Below, one piece after another: positions 22,739 to 30,818 of a stretch of DNA of 31,957 nucleotides. Position 1 is the stretch's first letter. The number at the start of each line of letters is the position of its first letter. The notes beneath the pieces were generated by a model that ran no database searches, had not been told where the DNA came from, and worked only from the letters and a program-made list of their open reading frames with translations. This DNA is from Pseudomonadota bacterium (GTDB taxonomy: Bacteria > Pseudomonadota > Alphaproteobacteria > Rhizobiales > Devosiaceae), in contig JAEYTY010000109.1 in the NCBI GenBank assembly GCA_023433775.1, forward strand, positions 1 through 31,957. The letters run 5' to 3'. Both the position numbers and the translations under genes were made by a program.

Positions 22739-24379
22739 TTAAAAATCCATGCCGCCCATGCCGCCCATGCCGCCGCCGCCCGGCATTGCCGGAGCTTCGG
22801 CCTTCGGGGCCTCGACGATAGTGGCTTCGGTGGTGATCAGGAGCGAAGCAACCGAAGCGGCGTCCTGCAGGGCATGACGCACGACCTTGACCGGATCGAT
22901 CACGCCGAGGGCAACCAGATCGCCATATTCGCCGGTCGCAGCATTGTAGCCGAAGGTGGCCGAGCTGTTTTCCAGGATCTTGTCGACAACGACCGAGCCT
23001 TCAGCGCCGGCATTGTTGGCAATGGTGCGGACCGGAGCCTGGAGGGCGCGGCGCACGATGGCGATACCGGCGTCCTGGTCGGCATTGGCGCCCTTGACCT
23101 TGATGGCGTTCGAAGCGCGGAGCAGAGCAACGCCACCACCGGGAACGATACCTTCTTCAACGGCAGCGCGGGTTGCGTTCAGTGCGTCGTCGACGCGGTC
23201 CTTGCGCTCCTTGACTTCCACTTCGGTCGAACCACCGACGCGGATGACGGCAACGCCACCGGCGAGCTTGGCCAGACGTTCCTGCAGCTTTTCGCGGTCA
23301 TAGTCCGAAGTGGTTTCTTCGATCTGTGCCTTGATTTGGCCGACGCGGGCCTGGATGTCTTCCTGGGTGCCAGCACCATCAACAATGGTGGTGTTTTCCT
23401 TGGTGATCTCGACGCGCTTGGCGGTGCCCAGCATGTCGAGCGTCACGTTCTCGAGCTTGATGCCGAGGTCTTCGGAGATAACCTGGCCGCCGGTGAGGAC
23501 AGCGATGTCTTCCAGCATGGCCTTGCGGCGGTCACCAAAACCCGGAGCCTTGACGGCAGCGACCTTGAGGCCGGCGCGCAGGCGGTTGACGACCAGGGTC
23601 GGCAGGGCTTCGCCATCGACGTCTTCGGCGATGATCAGCAGCGGACGCTGGCTCTGCACAACGGCTTCCAGGATCGGCAGGATGGCCTGCAGGTTCGAAA
23701 GCTTCTTTTCGTGCAGCAGGATATAGGGGTCTTCGAGCTGTGCCGTCATCTTTTCGGCATTGGTCACGAAGTAGGGCGAGAGGTAGCCGCGGTCGAACTG
23801 CATACCTTCAACCACGTCGAGTTCGGTCTCGGCGGTCTTGGCTTCTTCGACGGTGATCACACCCTCATTGCCGACCTTCTGCATCGCTTCGGCAATCATT
23901 TCGCCGATCGAGGCTTCGCCATTGGCCGAAATGGTGCCGACCTGGGAAACTTCGGAAGAGGAGGTGATCTTCTTGGACGAGGCCTTGAGCGAAGCAACGA
24001 CTTCGTCAACGGCCAGGTCGATACCGCGCTTCAGGTCCATCGGGTTGAAGCCGGCAGCAACAGCCTTGATGCCTTCAACGACAATAGCCTGACCCAGAAC
24101 GGTCGCGGTGGTGGTGCCGTCGCCGGCAACGTCATTGGTCTTGGAAGCAACCGAGCGCAGCAGCTGTGCGCCGAGGTTTTCGAACTTGTCTTCCAGTTCG
24201 ATTTCCTTGGCAACCGACACACCGTCCTTGGTGATGCGCGGTGCGCCGAAGGACTTTTCGATCACGACATTGCGGCCCTTGGGGCCCAGGGTCACCTTCA
24301 CCGCATTGGCGAGGATGTTGACGCCGCGGAGCATTTTGTCGCGAGCATCGGTAGAGAACTTTACTTCTTTGGCGGCCAT
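22739..24379 (-). CDS. groEL: 60-kDa chaperonin GroEL
   Basis: A 546-residue full-length chaperonin. N-terminus AAKEVKFSTDARDKMLRGVNILANAVKVTLGPKGRNVVIEKSFGAPRITKDGVSVAKEIEL; the ATP-site loop VAGDGTTTATVL is present with its catalytic aspartates, VVPGGGVALLR comes later, and the protein ends in the usual Gly-Gly-Met tail (GGMGGMGGMDF). It forms the double-ring folding chamber in the cytosol, capped by GroES. AGGAG stands 9 bases before ATG 24379. It follows groES by 48 bases in the same transcript under CIRCE control. Alphaproteobacteria often have several groEL copies; the CIRCE site suggests this is a main heat-shock copy. Confidence 0.99.
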   Translation of the reverse strand: MAAKEVKFSTDARDKMLRGVNILANAVKVTLGPKGRNVVIEKSFGAPRITKDGVSVAKEIELEDKFENLGAQLLRSVASKTNDVAGDGTTTATVLGQAIVVEGIKAVAAGFNPMDLKRGIDLAVDEVVASLKASSKKITSSSEVSQVGTISANGEASIGEMIAEAMQKVGNEGVITVEEAKTAETELDVVEGMQFDRGYLSPYFVTNAEKMTAQLEDPYILLHEKKLSNLQAILPILEAVVQSQRPLLIIAEDVDGEALPTLVVNRLRAGLKVAAVKAPGFGDRRKAMLEDIAVLTGGQVISEDLGIKLENVTLDMLGTAKRVEITKENTTIVDGAGTQEDIQARVGQIKAQIEETTSDYDREKLQERLAKLAGGVAVIRVGGSTEVEVKERKDRVDDALNATRAAVEEGIVPGGGVALLRASNAIKVKGANADQDAGIAIVRRALQAPVRTIANNAGAEGSVVVDKILENSSATFGYNAATGEYGDLVALGVIDPVKVVRHALQDAASVASLLITTEATIVEAPKAEAPAMPGGGGMGGMGGMDF

Positions 24380-24427
24380 GTGGGGCGCTCCTTGAATTGA
24401 GTTGAACGACAGAGGTGGTGAGAGGGA

Positions 24428-24718
24428 TTAGCCCTCGATCACGCCCATGATGTCGCTTTCCTTCATGATCAGCAGATCTTCGCCGTTGAGCTTGATCTCG
24501 GTGCCGCTCCACTTGCCGAACAGCACGCGGTCGCCGGCCTTGACGTCGAGCGCCGTTACCTTGCCGCTGTCGTCACGAGCGCCGGGGCCCACCGAGATGA
24601 TCACGCCTTCAGAGGGCTTTTCCTTGGCGGTGTCGGGGATGATGATCCCGCCTTTGGTCTTTTCTTCGCTGTCAACGCGCTTAACGACAACGCGGTCGTG
24701 CAGGGGACGGAAGCTCAT
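24428..24718 (-). CDS. groES: 10-kDa co-chaperonin GroES
   Basis: A 96-residue, full-length co-chaperonin: FRPLHDRVVVKRVDSEEKTKGGIIIPDTAKEKPSEG with the mobile GroEL-binding loop at about residues 17-32, then VKAGDRVLFGKWSGTEIKLNGEDLLIMKESDIMGVIE. It forms the seven-membered lid of the GroEL chamber. ATG 24718 has AGGAG 6 bases upstream. First gene of the groESL transcript; the leader carries the CIRCE operator. Confidence 0.99.
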   Translation of the reverse strand: MSFRPLHDRVVVKRVDSEEKTKGGIIIPDTAKEKPSEGVIISVGPGARDDSGKVTALDVKAGDRVLFGKWSGTEIKLNGEDLLIMKESDIMGVIEG

Positions 24719-24762
24719 GTTCTGCTCCTTGTGGCATCATGATCAATGCAATTTTGTGCCTG

Positions 24763-24789
24763 TTAGCACTCGTCCATTATGAGTGCTAG
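24763..24789. promoter_or_regulatory. CIRCE operator (HrcA binding site) of groESL
   Basis: TTAGCACTC, 9 bases, GAGTGCTAG: 17 of 18 arm positions match the CIRCE consensus. It lies 45 bases before groES and just downstream of the likely transcription start, where bound HrcA would block transcription. hrcA itself is not in the window. Confidence 0.96.
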
Positions 24790-24801
24790 CAGGATGACGG
24801 G

Positions 24802-24831
24802 GATATAGTGAGACGGGCCTCAAAGAGTCAA
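24802..24831 (-). promoter_or_regulatory. groESL promoter, also matching the alphaproteobacterial RpoH pattern
   Basis: On the minus strand TTGACT (24826-24831), an 18-base spacer and TATATC (24802-24807). Read with the bases around it, CTTGA-N18-ACTATAT fits the RpoH consensus of alphaproteobacteria (CTTGA, then CYTATNT) with one mismatch, as well as sigma-70. Together with the CIRCE site 12 bases downstream this predicts dual heat-shock control. Confidence 0.7.
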
Positions 24832-24900
24832 GGCTGGATGAACCCAGAATTTGTTCATGCGTTAGCACTGGATACGCAATGCAATTTCCGAGGTGCCGCC

Positions 24901-25260
24901 ATGACCGATAGTGAAACCCTGGATATCTCCGTGACCCCGGTTCCCGGTCGTGTCCATGTCATCTTCGACGATGCCGAAATCGCCAGTTCGATCAAGGCGA
25001 TGAAGCTGACCAGGCCTGGCCGGGCAGACACGGTTTTCGTGCCCTTCGAGGATGTTCATCCCGGAATTCTGGAAGCCTCCGACACAATCCGGGACGATGC
25101 GGGGCCGGGCGCTGCGCATTTTTATACGCTCAAGACCCTCACCGCCGACGGCCCGGACAACGCCTGGTACTATCCCTATGCCGAGGGTAAATATGAGGCC
25201 ATTCGCGACCTCGTGACCTTCGCCGGCGACAGAATAGAGATCCGCTTTTCAGACGTCTAA
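24901..25260 (+). CDS. DUF427 family protein
   Basis: A 119-residue cytosolic protein. The blocks PGRVHVIFDDAEIASSIKAMKL, VFVPFEDVH, THFYTLK-like AAHFYTLKTL and AWYYPYAEGKYEAIRDLVTFAGDRIEIRF are the DUF427 pattern, a small beta-rich fold of unknown function. ATG 24901 has GAGGTG 6 bases upstream; the frame is open back to 24808 but that part overlaps the groESL promoter region. Divergent from groES. The 123 bases after it (25261-25383) hold nothing recognisable. Confidence 0.85.
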   Translation: MTDSETLDISVTPVPGRVHVIFDDAEIASSIKAMKLTRPGRADTVFVPFEDVHPGILEASDTIRDDAGPGAAHFYTLKTLTADGPDNAWYYPYAEGKYEAIRDLVTFAGDRIEIRFSDV

Positions 25261-25383
25261 GTGAACAGGCTTTCGGCGCTGACCGGAGCCAGACAGGCCC
25301 GGCGTCAGAGATATCGCAATCAAACGCCCAATACAGCGCGATTTTCTCTTCCGTCCTGCCTGTGAACGCGGCATAAGGCAGCC

Positions 25384-25578
25384 ATGAGCGAAAAATCAGC
25401 ATATCAAATCAAACTCCGCCTCAAGAGCGGCAATGGCCCTAATGCGAACTGGCACTGGGAAATCCATGATGCCGAGGGCAAGGTGATCAAGACAGGCTCT
25501 GCCGTCGGTCCCGAGCACAAGGCATTTGCCACCGCCCGTATCGCCAAGGAAAAGCTCGAAGCGGCCGCGGGCCTCTAA
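25384..25578 (+). CDS. 64-residue conserved-looking small protein, function unknown
   Basis: A soluble, basic small protein: a strand-forming start (AYQIKLRLKSGNGPNANWHWEIHD) with two tryptophans, a turn (AEGKVIKTGSAVG), then an Ala/Lys helix to the end. The layout recalls YegP/DUF1508-like small proteins, but I cannot assign it to that family with confidence. A GGCAG stretch precedes ATG 25384. The exporter gene follows 21 bases later on the same strand and may be cotranscribed. Confidence 0.6.
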   Translation: MSEKSAYQIKLRLKSGNGPNANWHWEIHDAEGKVIKTGSAVGPEHKAFATARIAKEKLEAAAGL

Positions 25579-25599
25579 AGCGACCAGGAGGGCCAGTCT

Positions 25600-26565
25600 T
25601 TGAGCGCGCCAGTCGGCGAAGTCGGTTCCGTGTCCCAGGATCATCGGAGCGGTAGCCCCCTGCGGGGCATCGTGCTCAAGGTTCTGTCGGTGTGCTGCTT
25701 CGTTGTCATGGCCACCATGCTCAAGGCCACCGCCACCGTGCCTGCGGGCGAGATGGTGTTCTTCCGCTGCTTCTTTGCCGTCCTGCCGGTTCTTGCCTTC
25801 CTGGCGTGGAAGGGACGGCTGGCGAATGCCTTTGCCACCAAGCGCCCTCTTGGCCATATCGTGCGCGGCTTTGTCGGCGTCGCTTCCATGAGCCTGGGCT
25901 TCTTCGCGCTGACGCGCCTGCCATTGCCCGAGGCAACGGCTATTTCCTACGCCACGCCGCTCATCATCGTCATCTTCTCGGCCGTCCTGCTGCATGAACG
26001 CGTTCACGCCTTCCGCTGGACTGCGGTGCTGATCGGTCTGGTCGGCGTGCTGGTCATTCTTTGGCCCCGCCTCACCCTGTTTTCGACCGATGGCCTGGGC
26101 GATGCGGAAGCCGTAGGCGCCGTCTCTGCGCTCTTCGGCGCCGTGATGGCGGCTTTTGCCATGATGCAGGTGCGCACGCTGGTCCAGACCGAGCGCACCG
26201 AAACCATCGTCACCTATTTCTTCATCAGCGCCAGTATCCTCTCGCTGCTGACCCTGCCATTCGGCTGGGTCTGGCCGACGCCGGAACAGGCTGCGCTGCT
26301 GATATGTGCGGGCGTTGCCGGCGGAGTGGGCCAGCTTCTGCTCACCTCCTGCTACCGCTATGCCGACATGTCGGTCATCGCCCCGTTCGAATATGTGTCG
26401 CTGCTGCTGACCCTGGTCATCGGCTACGTGATATTTGCAGACGTCCCGACCACGACCATGCTGTTCGGCGCGCTCATCATCGTCGCCTCGGGCATCGCTG
26501 TCATCCTGCGCGAACACTGGCTGGGCCTCGACCGCGTCCGCGCCAAACAGGCGAACACGCCTTAG
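25600..26565 (+). CDS. EamA/DMT-superfamily transporter
   Basis: A 321-residue inner-membrane protein with ten predicted helices arranged as two EamA repeats (about 25-150 and 165-295). The first repeat has MVFFRCFFAVLPVL and SLGFFALTRLPLPEATAISYATPLIIVIFSAVLLHERV, the second CYRYADMSVIAPFEYVSLLLTLVIGYVIFADVP. The R-x-xF block near helix 2 and the paired PLP/APFEY turns are common in this group. Members export amino acids, nucleosides or other metabolites; the substrate is unknown. The start is a TTG at 25600 backed by a strong GGAGGG site 8 bases upstream; no ATG is available before the first helix. It converges with the sigma-54 activator gene. Confidence 0.87.
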   Translation: MSAPVGEVGSVSQDHRSGSPLRGIVLKVLSVCCFVVMATMLKATATVPAGEMVFFRCFFAVLPVLAFLAWKGRLANAFATKRPLGHIVRGFVGVASMSLGFFALTRLPLPEATAISYATPLIIVIFSAVLLHERVHAFRWTAVLIGLVGVLVILWPRLTLFSTDGLGDAEAVGAVSALFGAVMAAFAMMQVRTLVQTERTETIVTYFFISASILSLLTLPFGWVWPTPEQAALLICAGVAGGVGQLLLTSCYRYADMSVIAPFEYVSLLLTLVIGYVIFADVPTTTMLFGALIIVASGIAVILREHWLGLDRVRAKQANTP

Positions 26566-26577
26566 TTAGAACCGGCG

Positions 26578-26593
26578 TGAGGCTCCAGCCTCA
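26578..26593. terminator. possible bidirectional terminator hairpin between convergent genes
   Basis: TGAGGCT-CC-AGCCTCA is a perfect 7-bp inverted repeat 12 bases after the exporter stop; its right end contains the stop of the minus-strand activator gene. No T-run on either side, so termination is only a suggestion. Confidence 0.3.
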
Positions 26594-28021
26594 ACCCGCC
26601 GCGGCCAGTTCGGCCCAGCCCTGACGCTTGCGATAAATCGTCGATGGGCTGATTTCCAGCGCGGCTGCGGCCATCGAAATATTGCCGCCAAAGCTGGCAA
26701 TCGCGTCTTCGATGATGCGCTGTTCCTGTTGCCACATGGGCAGAATGGTGCGGCGGCCTTCAGACTGGGGCGCTTCGACAGCCGCAGGCGCGCTGACCTG
26801 GGATTCGATGTCGGCGGCGCTCAGCATGGTGGCCGTGATCGGGCCGCCATCGAACATGACGACCATGCGGCGCACCAGATTCTGCAATTGGCGCACATTG
26901 CCTGGCCAGTTGGCGGCGGTCAGTTGCTGGGCGGCTTCGGGTGTAAAACCGTCATAGGATTTGAATTCCTCGCGGGCATAGCGCTCGAGGAAATGCCGGG
27001 CCAGCACCATGATATCGGTGGGCCGCTGGCGTAGTGGCGGCAGATGAATGGGCAGCACATGCAGCCGATAGAACAGGTCCTCGCGGAACTTGCGCTCGGC
27101 GATCATCTGCATCGGATTGCGATTGGTGGCGCAGATCACCCGCACATCCACCTTGCGCACGGCGGTTTCGCCAACGCGCGAAATTGAGCCGGTCTGCAGG
27201 AAGCGCAGCAGTTTCGACTGCAGCGACAGGTCCATCTCGCCGATTTCGTCGAGAAACAGCGTGCCGCCATCGGCCAGTTCTGCCGCGCCCTTGCGGTCTT
27301 CATGCGCGCCGGTAAAGGCCCCGCGCACCACGCCGAACAATTCGCTTTCCATCAGGTCGCGCGGAATGGCGGCGCAATTGATGGCGACAAAGCGCTTGTC
27401 GGCGCGCTGGCCCTTGGCGTGCAGCGCCTCGGCGCAAACATCCTTGCCCGTGCCGCTTTCGCCGGTAATGAAGACCGGCGCCGACGAGGTCGCGACCCGG
27501 CCAATCTGTTCATAGACAAATTGCATGGCGCTCGAGGCGCCGACAAAGCCGGCATAGTCCGACAATGCTTCGCAGGCGGCAGTATCAACGCCCAGCGAAC
27601 GCGGACGGCCGTGGCGCTGGGCCAGTTCGCCAATGCGTCCGGCCAGCGCCGCACCGCCAATAGGCTTGGCCACATAATCATGCGCGCCGGCCCGCATGGC
27701 GCTCAGTGCCGCGCTGACCGATCCGCCATCGGCCACGGCAAGCACCAGTGCGCCATTGGCCAGCTTGACGATGCGCGCAACCGCGTCATCGACGGCAGGG
27801 GCGAGATCATCAAGGCTCGCGAGATCGGCAATGATAATGTCGAAACGGGATTGGCGCAGCGCGTCGGCGGCCACGCGGCCAGATTCGACAACCACCACCT
27901 CCGGCGCGGCGAGCAGGGCTTCGCTCAAGGCAGCGCCCGTCCGCCGGGCGCTGTCACCATTGCGGTCGATCAGCAGGAGTTGCCCGCTCAGAGCGACTTC
28001 GCTACCCGTCGTCATGGCCAT
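26591..28021 (-). CDS. sigma-54-dependent activator (NtrC type) with a degenerate receiver domain
   Basis: A 476-residue, three-domain regulator. Receiver (about 13-135): the acidic pair is reduced to D19-R20 (LLLIDRN), D66 remains at the phosphorylation position (IIIADL), the switch Thr is Val 96, and K119 is kept. AAA+ domain (about 157-385): Walker A GESGTGK at 187-193, sigma-54 contact loop GAFTGA at 234-239, Walker B with D258-E259, and the arginine-finger region FREDLFYRL. A Fis-type HTH closes the protein (MAAAALEISPSTIYRKRQGW). It should open sigma-54 promoters by ATP hydrolysis. The receiver probably does not work as a normal phosphorylation switch. ATG 28021 has only a weak ribosome site; ATG 28015 is an alternative. 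No kinase or -24/-12 target is obvious nearby. Confidence 0.9.
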   Translation of the reverse strand: MAMTTGSEVALSGQLLLIDRNGDSARRTGAALSEALLAAPEVVVVESGRVAADALRQSRFDIIIADLASLDDLAPAVDDAVARIVKLANGALVLAVADGGSVSAALSAMRAGAHDYVAKPIGGAALAGRIGELAQRHGRPRSLGVDTAACEALSDYAGFVGASSAMQFVYEQIGRVATSSAPVFITGESGTGKDVCAEALHAKGQRADKRFVAINCAAIPRDLMESELFGVVRGAFTGAHEDRKGAAELADGGTLFLDEIGEMDLSLQSKLLRFLQTGSISRVGETAVRKVDVRVICATNRNPMQMIAERKFREDLFYRLHVLPIHLPPLRQRPTDIMVLARHFLERYAREEFKSYDGFTPEAAQQLTAANWPGNVRQLQNLVRRMVVMFDGGPITATMLSAADIESQVSAPAAVEAPQSEGRRTILPMWQQEQRIIEDAIASFGGNISMAAAALEISPSTIYRKRQGWAELAAAG

Positions 28022-28156
28022 ACGTTGTCAGTCCCGGTTCTTGCTGGGTGGGCGGCGCGTAGCCGTCCTTCCCCTTGTTGTTGCTGCTGATTGTTCCGGA
28101 TTAGGGTAAATATTCCGTTCTTGCCGCAGCGCCAAAAGCTGGCTTATCTCTCCACC

Positions 28157-29362
28157 ATGAACGCGCAAACCAAAACCGATGCCTTCGAGCCCATCATCCG
28201 CGGCGTCGCCCAGTCGGGCGTTCGAATGGCCAATGAACGTGCGGTTTTGTCGCTGATTGGCGGCGTTCCGGGGGTTTCCAATGCCGATGTGGCGCGGCGC
28301 ACCGGGCTCGGTCCCCAGACCACGGCGCGCATTCTGCTCGATCTGGAAGAGCGGGGCCTGATCGAGCGCGGCGAGGTTCTGCGCGGCAAGCGCGGGCAGC
28401 CGGCAACGCCCTATTGGCTGAACCCCAATGGCGCCTTTGCCTTTGGTGTCGAGATCGGCTGGTCCCATCTTGAAATCGTGCTCAAGCCCATGGTCGGCGA
28501 CCCGCTGGCGCGCATTCGTCTGCCCCATGACTTTTTCGATCCCCACAATGTGCTCGAGCGAATCGCGGCGGAGATCAGGGCCATGCAGGCCCAATTGACC
28601 GATGCGCAGCGGGATCGCCTCAATGTCATCGGCATCGCCATGCCCGGTTTTCTTCCGCAGATGGCGGAATTGCTGGCCGAATCTCCCGAACGGGCCGGCG
28701 CCTGGGACAGAATCGACATTGGCGCCAGACTCGCCGCCTCGACGGGCCTCGAGGTCACGGGCTTCAACGATGGCAGCGCCGCCACCTGGACCCATATTGT
28801 CGCCGCGCCAGTGCCGCGTCCTCCCGGCTTTGCCAGCTTTCAGATCGGCACCTTCATTGCCGGGGGCGTCATTTCCGAAGGCGCCGTCTGGCATGGACCG
28901 TCCGGGCATGGCGCCGATCTTGGCTCCATCATGGTCACCGATTTTGCCGGCAAGACCACGCCGCTCCATTGCGTGTCATCGCTGTTTGCGCTGCAGGGCC
29001 GCCTGAAGGAGGCCGGCATTCCGGTTTCGGGCGAGCCGGATAGCTGGGACACCCCCGCCATTGGGCGTGTCTTCGAGGCATGGCTCGACGAAGCCGGTTT
29101 TGCGCTGGCCCAGGCCGCAATCAGCGCCAGCGCCATGATGGATATCGATCTGTTCATCATCGATGGTGTGCTGCCGGGCGAGGGTCTTGCACGCCTCACC
29201 GAACAGGTTCGCCTCCATCTGGCGCGCCTCCCAAATCCGAGCCGCGGCCTGCCCGAAATCGTCCGCGGCGATTTCGGCGCCACCGCTCCGGCGCTGGGCG
29301 CGGCGCAACTGACGCTGTTTGATCGGTATTTTTCCCGTGGCTGGACGCTGTTTCGCTCCTGA
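28157..29362 (+). CDS. ROK-family transcriptional regulator lacking the zinc motif
   Basis: A 401-residue protein from ATG 28157 (a TTG at 28091 is possible). The N-terminal winged helix reads GVPGVSNADVARRTGLGPQTTARILLDLEERGLIERGE, followed by the basic wing RGKRGQPATPYWLNP typical of NagC/XylR-type ROK repressors. The sugar-kinase-like fold follows: FAFGVEIGWSHLEIVL, IGIAMPGF, GFNDGSAATWTH and ASFQIGTFIAGGVISEG. The GHM/CxCGxxGCxE zinc site is lost: the corresponding part is LGSIMV...PLHCVSSLFALQG, with one cysteine. It likely controls a carbohydrate gene by binding a sugar, but its target is unknown. It is divergent from the sigma-54 activator; the 135 bases between them hold the promoters of both. 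Confidence 0.87.
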   Translation: MNAQTKTDAFEPIIRGVAQSGVRMANERAVLSLIGGVPGVSNADVARRTGLGPQTTARILLDLEERGLIERGEVLRGKRGQPATPYWLNPNGAFAFGVEIGWSHLEIVLKPMVGDPLARIRLPHDFFDPHNVLERIAAEIRAMQAQLTDAQRDRLNVIGIAMPGFLPQMAELLAESPERAGAWDRIDIGARLAASTGLEVTGFNDGSAATWTHIVAAPVPRPPGFASFQIGTFIAGGVISEGAVWHGPSGHGADLGSIMVTDFAGKTTPLHCVSSLFALQGRLKEAGIPVSGEPDSWDTPAIGRVFEAWLDEAGFALAQAAISASAMMDIDLFIIDGVLPGEGLARLTEQVRLHLARLPNPSRGLPEIVRGDFGATAPALGAAQLTLFDRYFSRGWTLFRS

Positions 29363-29418
29363 ACTGGCCAAATAGAACGGGAGAGAGGCGCTCTGGCGCT
29401 TTTGCCCCTCTTGGCACG

Positions 29419-30732
29419 ATGCTAAACAGGACAGGCCGAATCCCGGCGCATTTGAAGGGGTCGCAGGTTCCGCCCGTGCAGGCACTCGTCTATGTTTTTG
29501 TTGCGCTTGCTGCCGCCGCGCTCGGCGCAACGGCCTATTTTGGCCTGACCTTCACGCCCGCCGAAGCCATTCTCGTGGCGATCGTGGTCGGCTGTGTCTT
29601 CGTGGTCATGCTTGAACGCGTGCTGCGCGAGCGCGCCGAAAGCCGGCTCGAAAAGGCCATCGAGGACCTGTCGCGGCTGCTGTCCACAGACGCCCAGGCC
29701 GGCGCCGTGCTGGGCCAGCGCATCAATGCCATTGCCGATCTCAACCCCGCCGAGCGGCTCGAAACCGCCGAGGCCGATATTTCGGTCTTGGGCACGGTGA
29801 TCCGGCAGGTGGCCGAGGCCGTCGCCGAAATCGAAGACAAGATCGCCAAGACCCCGAACTATCGCAATTCCTACGCCGATGAGCGCGCCGCCCCGGCCCC
29901 AATCGCCGCCCCGCCACCACCCGTGCAGCGCTCGCTGGAGCCGGTGATTCCGCTGGCCATGGTGCGTCAGGCCCTGTCCGAAAATCGTCTCGTCTATCAC
30001 ATCCAGCCCATCGTCCGCCTGCCGCAGCGCCGGCCCGCCGGCTATGACCTGCTGCCCCGCCTGATCCTGGAGGATGGCTCGCTGGCCGACGCCGCCGACT
30101 TCATGCCCCAGCGGGGCGGGCAGGATGTGGTGCGCGAAATCGAGGGCGCGGCTCTGGCCGAAGCAGTGACCATCGCCCGTCGCTCGCGCACGGCGGGGCA
30201 ACAGATCAGCCTCTACATGCCGCTCTCGCGCAGCACTTTGGGCAATGACGCGGCCGCCGAGCAATTGCTGGCAACGCTCGATGCCAATCGCGCCATCGCG
30301 CCCGGCCTCACCTTTGTCCTGCCGGAAAAGGAATGGCAGACGCTGACCACGGTGGAGCGCGCCATGCTCGAATCGGTGGTGCGCAAGGGCGCCGGCTTCT
30401 CGCTCACCGGCGTGCATTCGCTGCGCTTCGACATTGCCGACCTGTCCGCCTCCGGCGTGCGCTCGCTGCGCGTCGATGCGGGTCGTTTCATCGACCACAC
30501 CGAAACCTTCACCGATTTCCATATTTCCGACATTGCCAGCTATCTGGCGCGGTTTGAAATGCAATTGCTGGCCACCGGTGTTGTCAGCGAACGCCAGATT
30601 GTCGAGCTATTGGACAATGAAATCGTGCTGGTCCAGGGCGATCACATCGCCCAGGCGGGCCCGATCAGGCCCGATCTGTCGCTCGAACCCAACCGCACTG
30701 TCACGCCGCAATTGCGCCGCGCCGAAAGCTGA
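29419..30732 (+). CDS. membrane protein with degenerate EAL domain (TipF-like c-di-GMP receptor)
   Basis: A 437-residue protein with two membrane helices (about 20-42 and 47-66), a coiled-coil stretch (about 67-145), a proline-rich linker and a C-terminal EAL-fold domain (about 175-420). The EAL signature is altered to GYDLLPR (D210 where the metal-binding Glu should be). The DDFGTG loop is replaced by LTGVHSLRFDIADLSASG, so phosphodiesterase activity is unlikely. The same order of parts is found in TipF, the Caulobacter c-di-GMP receptor that positions the flagellum. Function in this organism is inferred from architecture only; no flagellar gene is in the window. Start 29419 has no strong ribosome site; GTG 29476 is an alternative just before the first helix. 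Confidence 0.8.
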   Translation: MLNRTGRIPAHLKGSQVPPVQALVYVFVALAAAALGATAYFGLTFTPAEAILVAIVVGCVFVVMLERVLRERAESRLEKAIEDLSRLLSTDAQAGAVLGQRINAIADLNPAERLETAEADISVLGTVIRQVAEAVAEIEDKIAKTPNYRNSYADERAAPAPIAAPPPPVQRSLEPVIPLAMVRQALSENRLVYHIQPIVRLPQRRPAGYDLLPRLILEDGSLADAADFMPQRGGQDVVREIEGAALAEAVTIARRSRTAGQQISLYMPLSRSTLGNDAAAEQLLATLDANRAIAPGLTFVLPEKEWQTLTTVERAMLESVVRKGAGFSLTGVHSLRFDIADLSASGVRSLRVDAGRFIDHTETFTDFHISDIASYLARFEMQLLATGVVSERQIVELLDNEIVLVQGDHIAQAGPIRPDLSLEPNRTVTPQLRRAES

Positions 30733-30818
30733 GCCGCGCCTTTTCTGGCAGGTTTTGCTTGATCCAGCCGGGCAAACTGCCACATAGGGGCAGTGACTTC
30801 GTCAGCCGAAAGCTCCCC

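Noticed and set aside
22724..24400. 558-residue plus-strand ORF opposite groEL
   Set aside because: Antisense shadow of a highly expressed, strongly codon-biased gene. It runs through the groEL stop and start without any signal of its own.
29384..29405. GCGC-TCTG-GCGC-TTTT as a terminator after the ROK gene
   Set aside because: The stem is only 4 bp, too weak to call.
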